Shown one piece after another: positions 7,097 through 12,028 of a stretch of DNA of 12,028 nucleotides. The stretch is from Microthrixaceae bacterium (lineage in GTDB: Bacteria > Actinomycetota > Acidimicrobiia > Acidimicrobiales > Acidimicrobilacustridaceae). The position numbers and the translations under genes are program-made. Under the pieces are notes generated by a model. The model was given only the letters and a program-made list of their open reading frames with translations. It made no database searches and was not told the origin of the DNA. Position 1 is the first letter of the stretch. Every line of letters begins with the position of its first letter. Where the stretch lies: positions 465-12,492 of the forward strand of contig JAHFUU010000024.1 in the NCBI GenBank assembly GCA_023264915.1, read 5' to 3'.

Positions 7097-7131
7097 GGGA
7101 AGCTGTCTCCTTGTCCGGGCAGCTCACCCAT

Positions 7132-7150
7132 AACCTACAGAGTGTAGGTT
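7132..7150. promoter_or_regulatory. TetR-type operator 1 (perfect palindrome)
   Basis: AACCTACA-GAG-TGTAGGTT, a perfect 8-3-8 inverted repeat centred at 7141 in the gap between divergent esterase and TetR genes. Size and symmetry suit a TetR-family dimer, and it overlaps the esterase -10. Confidence 0.75.
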
Positions 7151-7160
7151 CCGATGGCAA
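7132..7160 (-). promoter_or_regulatory. Candidate promoter of the esterase gene
   Basis: On the minus strand TTGCCA (7160-7155) is separated by exactly 17 bases from TAGGTT (7137-7132). This is a good sigma-70-type -35 with a TAnnnT -10 of the kind common in actinobacteria. Transcription would start near 7125, leaving a leader of about 30 bases with the AAGGAGA ribosome-binding site. The -10 and most of the spacer are covered by the first TetR-type palindrome. Confidence 0.5.
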
Positions 7161-7164
7161 GAAG

Positions 7165-7183
7165 AAACTACGGAATGTAGGTT
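7165..7183. promoter_or_regulatory. TetR-type operator 2 (imperfect palindrome)
   Basis: AAACTACG-GAA-TGTAGGTT, the same 8-3-8 layout as operator 1. The right half-site is identical and the left one has two mismatches. Its centre (7174) is 33 bp from that of operator 1, about three helical turns, so both dimers would sit on nearly the same DNA face. It lies just upstream of a TACTGT (7194-7199) possible -10 for the TetR gene. Confidence 0.7.
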
Positions 7184-7205
7184 CAGCGGCGGGTACTGTG
7201 TGGCC

Positions 7206-7835
7206 ATGGCATCGGGTGGCACTCCGGGCACAACCCGACAGGTCCGCGCTCAGCGCATGCCTGCCGCGCAGCGACGCCAGAGCCTGCTCGACACCGCCAC
7301 CGAGCTCCTCGAGCAGGGCGGGTCGGATGCTTTGAGGATGGACGCACTGGCCAAGGCGGCCGGCGTGACCCGCCCGGTCGTCTATGAGCACTTCGGTGAC
7401 CGCGAGGGCCTGATCATCGCTCTGATACAGAGGCACGGCGCCAGGTTGCGCCAGCAGATCAGCGAGGCACTGGCCGAGGCAACCAGCTTCGAGGACGAGC
7501 TTGCTCGTTCGGTCCGTGCCTATCTGGCCGAGGTCCGCGAGCATGGAGCGGCGCTTCGCGCGCTCCTTCGCTCAGTCGGCGTGTCGCCCGAGATCGAGAG
7601 GACCCGAGCAGGGATCTGGACTGGGGGCAACCGCCGCTGGGCGGCCCGCTATCGCGAGGAGTTCAAGCTGACCGCCAAGGACGCCGAAGCGATGGCCTCG
7701 TTCCATCTCCACGGCCTCTGGAGCCTCGCGGACCAGTGGCTGGCCGGCAAGCTGTCGGCGCGGCGCGTCGAGCAGCTGCACGTGGCCACGGTGCTGGGCT
7801 CTCTGCGCGAGGTGTCGCGCCTGCCGGCGAGGTAG
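7206..7835 (+). CDS. TetR/AcrR-family transcriptional regulator
   Basis: 209 aa from ATG 7206. A Lys/Arg-rich N-terminus leads to a TetR DNA-binding domain at about 20-70: RRQSLLDTATELL helix 1, then the helix-turn-helix MDALAKAAGVTRPVVYEHFGDREGL (split as MDALAKAAGVT and RPVVYEHFGDREGL), where VYEHFGDRE is the family hallmark. The helical C-terminal part (about 75-205) is the ligand-binding/dimerisation domain; I cannot infer the ligand. GTG 7200 is an in-frame alternative start. A TACTGT at 7194-7199 would put transcription initiation at the ATG itself, a leaderless mRNA. The two palindromes upstream imply autoregulation and control of the divergent esterase. Confidence 0.92.
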   Translation: MASGGTPGTTRQVRAQRMPAAQRRQSLLDTATELLEQGGSDALRMDALAKAAGVTRPVVYEHFGDREGLIIALIQRHGARLRQQISEALAEATSFEDELARSVRAYLAEVREHGAALRALLRSVGVSPEIERTRAGIWTGGNRRWAARYREEFKLTAKDAEAMASFHLHGLWSLADQWLAGKLSARRVEQLHVATVLGSLREVSRLPAR

Positions 7836-7851
7836 AGCCACCGCGGCCCTC

Positions 7852-7874
7852 GACCGAGCCCCGGCGGGGCGGTC
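7852..7874. terminator. Hairpin between convergent tetR and cbiO
   Basis: GACC-(GA)-GCCCC-GGC-GGGGC-GGTC: a 9-bp GC-rich stem with a two-base bulge and a three-base loop. It lies 17 bases after the TetR stop and 42 bases beyond the cbiO stop. No T-run follows, which is common in GC-rich genomes. It could serve both converging transcripts. Confidence 0.5.
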
Positions 7875-7915
7875 CTCGCCGCCACGATCCGATCGATCGA
7901 GGTGAGTGGCTCGAC

Positions 7916-8680
7916 TCAGCCGCCGGGGTAGAGCCCAGACAGAGTCACGCAGCGGGGGAGCTCGAGGCGGTGGGCGCCGAGCAGGTCGCTGTCTGCGAGC
8001 AGCGCGGCGGTAGGGCCGTCGGCAACGATCGTGTGGTCGTCGAGGATCACCGAGCGGGGGCACAGCTCGGCTGCATACAGGAGGTCATGGGTCACGATGA
8101 CCGTGGTGTGGCCGAGCTCGACGATGAGCTCTGCCAGCTCGCGCCGAGCGACGGGGTCGAGGTTCGCCGACGGCTCGTCGAAAACCAGAACGTTGGGATC
8201 CATGCTCAGGACGGTTGCCAGTGCGGCGCGCCGACGCTGGCCGAAGCTGAGGTGATGAGGCGCTCGCGTCTGCATGCCAGCCAGGCCGACCCGGTCCAGG
8301 GCACCGAGGACACGCCGGGACAAGGCATCGCCGGACAGACCGAGGTTGGCCGGTCCGAAGGCTACGTCCTGGCCGACGGTGGGCATGAACAGCTGGTCGT
8401 CAGGATCCTGGAAGACCACGCCCACCCGGCGCCGGACCTCGGCGAGGCTTCCGGGCTCGACGCAGATCCCCTCGATCGTGATGCGGCCCGAGGTCGGGGC
8501 GAGGATGCCGTTCAGGTGCAGGACGAGCGTCGTCTTGCCGGAGCCGTTCGGTCCGAGCACCGCAACCCTCTCGCCGGGCGCGACTGTGAGGTTCACTTCA
8601 GACAGGGCAGCCGTGCCGTCGGGATAGGCGAAGCTGACCCGTTCGATCTCGATCGCGGGAGGCGCGCTCGGGGCACTCAT
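7916..8680 (-). CDS. cbiO: Energy-coupling factor ABC transporter ATPase, CbiO type
   Basis: 254 aa. The ATP-hydrolysing subunit that powers metal uptake through the CbiMNQ membrane complex. Walker A GPNGSGKT (43-50), Q-loop Gln91 in VVFQDPDDQLF (the DPDDQ extension is typical of ECF ATPases), signature LSFGQ (144-148; Phe replaces the usual Gly), Walker B VLVFDEP (164-170), D-loop SANLD, and switch His198 in VTHD. The ATG at 8680 overlaps the cbiQ stop as ATGA, which fixes the start; the frame extends upstream but only inside cbiQ. Last gene of the operon. A single ATPase gene implies a homodimer, as in bacterial Cbi/Nik systems. Confidence 0.95.
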   Translation of the reverse strand: MSAPSAPPAIEIERVSFAYPDGTAALSEVNLTVAPGERVAVLGPNGSGKTTLVLHLNGILAPTSGRITIEGICVEPGSLAEVRRRVGVVFQDPDDQLFMPTVGQDVAFGPANLGLSGDALSRRVLGALDRVGLAGMQTRAPHHLSFGQRRRAALATVLSMDPNVLVFDEPSANLDPVARRELAELIVELGHTTVIVTHDLLYAAELCPRSVILDDHTIVADGPTAALLADSDLLGAHRLELPRCVTLSGLYPGG

Positions 8681-9441
8681 GGGATGAGCACAGCCAGGGC
8701 CACGACCCATGCCACGAGCGGCCACATGATCGCGGGGAACCATCTCCTCGGTCGCTGCGGCGCTGCGGTGGTCGGGAAGCGACCAGTGAACCCACGTGAG
8801 GCCATGGCGGCGTGCAGCCGCTCGCCGCGCTCAAAGCACCGTACGAACATCGACCCAGCTGTGGTTGCGACCGCCCTGCCCTGCCAGAGCCATCGAGGGT
8901 CGTCACCCCGCGAGATCCGGGCGATCTGCAGCCGGCGGAGCTCTGCGGCAACCAGATCGAGGTACCGGACCATGAAGCCCGCGATCATCACCAGAGCGCG
9001 CGGGCACCGGAGCCGTTCGAGGCCGGCCAGGATCTCTGCCGTCGGCGTCGACCAGGCCAACACGATCGCAGCGGCCACGCCCAGGCTGGCCTTGACGATG
9101 ATCGACCACGCAGCCCAGCACCCGGGCACAGACACGCCGATCCCGAACACGTCCATGCGCGGACCGGTGCCGATGAACGGCATCAGGACCGCGAAGATCA
9201 CGAAAGGCGTCTCGACGCTCATCCGCCGCGCCAGCACGCGGGCAGGCAGGCACGATGCTGCGGCCGCGGCCAGGACGAGCAGCGCGTCGACAGCGAACGC
9301 GAGCACAGCCCGAGGGGGTGTCGCTACCACGGCCGTGACGAAGCCGACCACGCATATGACCTTCACGCTCGCATCGAGGGCTCCAGCAGGCGACGAGCAC
9401 AGCGAGGCAACCAACCTGGTCCCGGGGTGGCGTCCCGTCAC
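8677..9441 (-). CDS. cbiQ: Energy-coupling factor transmembrane protein, CbiQ type
   Basis: 254 aa integral membrane protein. It is hydrophobic, with segments at about 27-42, 45-68, 77-92, 108-130 and 235-253. Cytoplasmic coupling regions recognisable for the family are ILAGLERLRCPRAL (137-150) and ERGERLHAAMASRGF (204-218), where the ASRGF element is the conserved ATPase-contacting motif. It transmits ATP-driven movement from CbiO to the substrate-binding CbiM. The start is GTG at 9441, overlapping the preceding stop as GTGA. The 4-base overlaps on both sides indicate translational coupling. Confidence 0.93.
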   Translation of the reverse strand: MTGRHPGTRLVASLCSSPAGALDASVKVICVVGFVTAVVATPPRAVLAFAVDALLVLAAAAASCLPARVLARRMSVETPFVIFAVLMPFIGTGPRMDVFGIGVSVPGCWAAWSIIVKASLGVAAAIVLAWSTPTAEILAGLERLRCPRALVMIAGFMVRYLDLVAAELRRLQIARISRGDDPRWLWQGRAVATTAGSMFVRCFERGERLHAAMASRGFTGRFPTTAAPQRPRRWFPAIMWPLVAWVVALAVLIP

Positions 9442-9815
9442 GGGCTCGCATCCCCGTGTCGTCGGCGAGCACCTCGGCCGGCTGCGCCACGTGAAGCGAG
9501 CATCGCCACCCAGCCGGCGCCGGCCGCGATCACGGCAACTGCGAGCGTACCGAGGATGCCCGCGAGGCCCTTGGTGGGGCCGGAATCCTCGACGCCTGCG
9601 GTCGCGTAGCCGGCGAGGGGAGCTTGGTCGGCGTTGTCCGGTGCCGAGCGGGCCACGAGGCCGCGGTCCTGGACGACCCGGTCGAGGCCGTCGGGTGAGG
9701 AGCTCGCGAGGCGAGACGCCACGAAGGCCACCAGGACGACGACGGTCATCGCCACCAACCAGAACCTGCCCGCTCGGTTGGGCGCAGCGGTGACCGGTTG
9801 CTCCGGCACGCTCAT
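9438..9815 (-). CDS. cbiN: CbiN-like PDGLE-domain subunit of the cobalt/nickel transporter
   Basis: 125 aa with two membrane segments (about 17-36 and 83-107) and an extracytoplasmic loop between them that starts with SPDGLDRV (40-47), the PDGL signature of the PDGLE/CbiN-type small subunit. In related Co/Ni systems this protein assists metal loading of CbiM. The C-terminus is basic and cytosolic (RGARRRHG). ATG 9815 overlaps the cbiM stop as ATGA. Whether it is best called CbiN or NikN depends on the metal, which the sequence does not settle. Confidence 0.85.
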   Translation of the reverse strand: MSVPEQPVTAAPNRAGRFWLVAMTVVVLVAFVASRLASSSPDGLDRVVQDRGLVARSAPDNADQAPLAGYATAGVEDSGPTKGLAGILGTLAVAVIAAGAGWVAMLASRGAAGRGARRRHGDASP

Positions 9816-10501
9816 CGCAGTCCCTGTAGCTCGGGCACGGGTCGGGTGCGCCCTACCAGGTCACGCGCTCCGTAGACCAGATCGGGCCGCGTCGTGAGAA
9901 CTGCTCCGACGACCAGGGTCGTGATGGCGGCCTCACCGCATCCGATGAGCACGTGGACTGTCACCATCGCCCATGCCACCGTCGTGGCCGGGACTGCGCC
10001 ATTGCCCCCGAGCGCGTACTCGATCGTGAAGGCGGCAGCCCCAGCCACCACAGACAGCAGGGCCGCGCTTGCGGTCGAGGTGAGCACGCCGGCGCGGGTG
10101 CGTGGAAGGACGAGGCGGGCCAACCAGAACAAGCCGTAACCGGCGAATGCCGGAATCAGCGCCATGTTGATCACGTTGATCCCGAGCGCGCTGATGCCGC
10201 CGTCGGCGAACAGCAGGGCCTGCACAGCAAGCACCACCGTGAGCGCAAGAGCGCCCAGCCACGGGCCGACCAGAACCGCTGCGAGCAGGCCACCGATCAG
10301 GTGGCCCGAGGTACCGCTGGCGACGGGGAAGTTCAGCATCTGTGCGGAGAACACGAACGCAGCCACGAGCCCGGTGAGGGGGATCCGCGAGCCGGACAGC
10401 TCCTTGCCGCCCCTTCGCAACGACACCCCGATTCCCACAGCGGCCACTGCACCCGCGGCGAGCGATGTCGGAGCGTCCACGAGGCCGTCAGGTACGTGCA
10501 T
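9812..10501 (-). CDS. cbiM: Cobalt/nickel ECF transporter substrate-binding subunit, CbiM/NikM
   Basis: 229 aa membrane protein. It begins MHVPDGL; the free N-terminus plus His2 is the metal-chelating head of CbiM/NikM. His67 in SGTSGHLIGG corresponds in position to the third ligand known from NikM. Other family blocks are FSAQMLNFPVASGT (51-64) and ADGGISALGINVINMA (99-114). About six to seven hydrophobic segments. First gene of cbiMNQO. ATG 10501 is preceded by AGGAGG (10514-10509) at ideal spacing, so the start is secure, as it must be for the N-terminal ligands. No cobalamin riboswitch fits in the 81-base divergent gap, which speaks for protein-based control. Ni versus Co is undecided. 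Confidence 0.95.
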   Translation of the reverse strand: MHVPDGLVDAPTSLAAGAVAAVGIGVSLRRGGKELSGSRIPLTGLVAAFVFSAQMLNFPVASGTSGHLIGGLLAAVLVGPWLGALALTVVLAVQALLFADGGISALGINVINMALIPAFAGYGLFWLARLVLPRTRAGVLTSTASAALLSVVAGAAAFTIEYALGGNGAVPATTVAWAMVTVHVLIGCGEAAITTLVVGAVLTTRPDLVYGARDLVGRTRPVPELQGLR

Positions 10502-10513
10502 GTTCCTGCCTCC

Positions 10514-10528
10514 TGCGAAAGGTTCGCA
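10514..10528. promoter_or_regulatory. Palindrome in the cbiM/fur divergent gap, candidate Fur-family operator
   Basis: TGCGAA-AGG-TTCGCA, a perfect 6-3-6 inverted repeat of 15 bp. It touches the cbiM ribosome-binding site and lies about 55 bases upstream of the Fur-family start. The 15-bp size fits a Fur-family dimer site, though the sequence is not the classic AT-rich Fur or Zur box. Assignment is by position and symmetry only. Confidence 0.5.
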
Positions 10529-10582
10529 TCAGGAGTCTGGCACATCTTCGCCCGCGAGCTGGTACCCGGGCATACTCAGTCC

Positions 10583-11041
10583 GTGGCAGCCCGATCCGTG
10601 ACAATCGATGACCTGGTCGAGCAGCTACGCGACCGGGGGCAGCGCGCGACCACCGCAAGGCGCGCAGTGCTGGCCGAGCTGCTCGATGCCGGCGACACGC
10701 ACCTGACAGCAGACGAGCTGGCTCGACGCATCCACGCGCATCACCCTGCGATCCATCTGTCCACGGTCTACCGGACCCTCGACTCGCTCACCACGGCCGG
10801 GCTCATAGCCGTCGCCCGTTTCGCGGACCAGCCGGTCACCTACCACCTCGCGACCGAGGTTCACCATCACGCCGTGTGTGCCAGGTGCGGAGCGACGATC
10901 AGCTTCTCGCCACGCGTGCTCGAACCGGTTGCCCGCCGCCTAGAGCGGGACTACGGCTTCAGGGCGGACCCCCAGCACCTCACGATCCAAGGCCTGTGCG
11001 CGGATTGCTCGGCACGATCGGGCCAATCGCGCGGATCCTGA
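10583..11041 (+). CDS. Fur-family metal-responsive repressor
   Basis: 152 aa. N-terminal winged helix (about 5-85) with recognition-helix motif HLSTVYRTLDSL (58-69). The hinge and dimerisation domain carry HHH (94-96), a structural zinc pair Cys99-x2-Cys102, and a second pair Cys139-x2-Cys142, all as in Fur/Zur/Nur. Start chosen at GTG 10583, giving the usual family length; a GTG at 10598 is an alternative. No clear ribosome-binding site is seen, so a leaderless message is possible. Divergent from cbiMNQO, which makes a nickel- (Nur-like) or cobalt-responsive repressor of that importer the likeliest role. Zinc (Zur) or iron sensing cannot be excluded from the residues visible. Confidence 0.9.
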   Translation: MAARSVTIDDLVEQLRDRGQRATTARRAVLAELLDAGDTHLTADELARRIHAHHPAIHLSTVYRTLDSLTTAGLIAVARFADQPVTYHLATEVHHHAVCARCGATISFSPRVLEPVARRLERDYGFRADPQHLTIQGLCADCSARSGQSRGS

Positions 11042-11107
11042 ACCACAACAGCAGCAATGACCTCCACCGAGGCAGATCTTCGAGCTTGCCCGCGTGAACC
11101 GTGAGGC

Positions 11108-11125
11108 GGCGAAAGGCCGTTCGCC
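11108..11125. terminator. Hairpin between convergent fur-family and GH4 genes
   Basis: GGCGAA-AGGCCG-TTCGCC, a perfect 6-bp stem with a 6-base loop in the 104-base gap between convergent stops. No T-run follows. A possible bidirectional terminator; support is modest. Confidence 0.3.
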
Positions 11126-11145
11126 CCGAACCAGGTGACCAGATC

Positions 11146-12028
11146 CTAGAAAGGGAGCTCGCCTGCTTGCAGTGCCGCCAGCTCGTCGAAGATCGCCCGG
11201 CACGCGTCTGGATCCGCCGGCGAGACCGGGTCCTCGGTCAGGGCCCTCAGGGCGAGGCTCGGGTCGCTGGTGAGCGCGGATTGCACGATCAGCTCCTGGA
11301 GGGCCACCTGGACGGATATGTAGCCTGCGATCGGCTCGACGATGGGTTCCATGGTGTCGGGATGGATGCCGTCGCCGTCGACTGTGGCTCCCACCTCGAC
11401 TATGGCACCGTCGGCCACGTTGGGGATGAAGCCGCGGTTGGGAACGTTGACCGCGAGCAGGTGAGCAGGCTTGCCGGTCCACATGGCGGCGACGATGGGT
11501 ATCACCTCTTCGAGGCTGTGACCGACCCTGTGGAACGGCAGCGGCATCAGTGTCCTGGTCACCCAGGTCGCGAGCCGTTCGGTGTAGGTGTCGATCCGCT
11601 CGAACATGTCGACCGGCACCGGGTGGTAGGTGCCGATGTCGAGGGTGAAGGGGAGATACTCGCCTATGTGGCTGTCGACCGAGCACGGCACGATGCCGTG
11701 CTCGCGGATCATGTGTGCCACTACAGGCGCGTAGAGCTGGTCGGCCAGTGCTGCGAGCGGGACGGAGCGCATCATCGCCTTGGCAACTGCCACGGTGCGC
11801 GGCGAGAAGTCGAAGATCTTGCGCCCGTAAAGAGCCTTGACCTTCGGGATCAGGTCCTCGCCGGTGCGCCGGTCGCGAAGCTCGGAGAAGAACGTGAAGT
11901 GGTTGATCCCCGAAGCCTTGGCCTCGATGTCGGCTGACTCCATCCGCAACAGCTTCGCGAGTCGGGTCACTCCTATGGGCGCCTCGTGGCACATGCCCAC
12001 GTTCGCTATTTCCGTCGCGCGATTGATG
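11146..12028 (-). CDS. Glycoside hydrolase family 4 enzyme (C-terminal part)
   Basis: The frame enters from the right edge (INRATEIANVG before the first Met at 12000) and ends TAG at 11146, so about 294 C-terminal residues are present and the NAD-binding N-terminus is missing. GH4 enzymes cleave alpha- or beta-glycosides by an NAD+- and Mn2+-dependent redox mechanism. The metal ligands are visible: Cys in MCHEAPIG (codon at about 11989-11991) and His in GINHFTFFSELRD (at about 11899-11901). The CHE motif resembles the alpha-galactosidase/alpha-glucosidase (MelA, AglA-like) branch more than the 6-phospho-beta-glucosidases. Further family features are DSHIGEYLPF and VNVPNRGFIPNV. The true substrate is open. 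No sugar transporter is in view; it may lie beyond the edge. Confidence 0.9.
   Translation of the reverse strand, partial: INRATEIANVGMCHEAPIGVTRLAKLLRMESADIEAKASGINHFTFFSELRDRRTGEDLIPKVKALYGRKIFDFSPRTVAVAKAMMRSVPLAALADQLYAPVVAHMIREHGIVPCSVDSHIGEYLPFTLDIGTYHPVPVDMFERIDTYTERLATWVTRTLMPLPFHRVGHSLEEVIPIVAAMWTGKPAHLLAVNVPNRGFIPNVADGAIVEVGATVDGDGIHPDTMEPIVEPIAGYISVQVALQELIVQSALTSDPSLALRALTEDPVSPADPDACRAIFDELAALQAGELPF

Noticed and set aside
7736..9793. 685-codon plus-strand open frame across cbiO-cbiQ-cbiN
   Set aside because: It overlaps three well-supported transporter genes on the other strand and has no recognisable domain; long antisense frames are common at this GC.
9953..10582. Long N-terminal extension of the Fur-family frame
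   Set aside because: It would be antisense to cbiM and add about 210 residues to a family of about 140-150; GTG 10583 gives the usual length.
10502..10582. Cobalamin riboswitch upstream of cbiM
   Set aside because: The 81-base gap is too short for a B12 riboswitch and no B12-box-like sequence is visible.
1..12028. CRISPR array, insertion sequence or transposase, integrase, rRNA
   Set aside because: No regularly spaced repeats, terminal inverted repeats with a transposase, or RNA gene signatures were seen anywhere in the window.

Overview
The window is GC-rich, dense in genes, uses GTG starts freely and has short intergenic gaps. A twin lipoprotein/secreted-helical-protein operon, TetR and Fur regulators and a GH4 enzyme all fit a free-living actinobacterium (Actinomycetota). 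I cannot place it below phylum from this sequence alone.

Region 1 (1-4165). After the last codons of a plus-strand gene, three minus-strand genes form a paralogous array of PAS/histidine-kinase proteins. The promoter-proximal gene (4165-2225, 646 aa) has the order PAS, DHp with the histidine replaced by Glu, ATPase, PAS, DHp with an intact histidine. The next two genes repeat the same architecture as separate proteins. The 388-aa protein (2125-959) is PAS, DHp with Asn for His, ATPase. The 230-aa protein (844-152) is PAS, DHp with intact His and no ATPase. Catalytic ATPase and phospho-accepting histidine are therefore always on different modules, which suggests phosphotransfer between modules or between proteins. 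The 388- and 230-aa genes are in one frame and separated by a single TAA followed by 38 open codons. No response regulator is visible in the window.

Region 2 (4166-4565) is intergenic. It holds a cluster of strong inverted repeats and a short plus-strand remnant resembling the C-terminus of a BNR/sialidase-like protein.

Region 3 (4566-7835) is an envelope/secretome region. A lipoprotein gene and a secreted helical-protein gene form a two-gene minus-strand operon. Next comes a secreted FN3 + PHB-depolymerase/feruloyl-esterase-type hydrolase on the minus strand, transcribed divergently from a TetR regulator. Their shared 100-bp gap contains two matched palindromes whose centres are 33 bp apart. 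One of them covers the best promoter candidate of the esterase, so the TetR probably represses the esterase and itself.

Region 4 (7852-11041) is an ECF-type cobalt/nickel importer, cbiM-cbiN(PDGLE)-cbiQ-cbiO. All junctions are 4-base ATGA/GTGA overlaps, so it is one translationally coupled operon. It is divergent from a Fur-family metalloregulator gene, with a perfect 6-3-6 palindrome between them beside the cbiM ribosome-binding site. The most economical reading is metal-dependent repression of nickel or cobalt uptake.

Region 5 (11146-12028) is the 3' part of a glycoside hydrolase family 4 gene (minus strand) that runs off the window.
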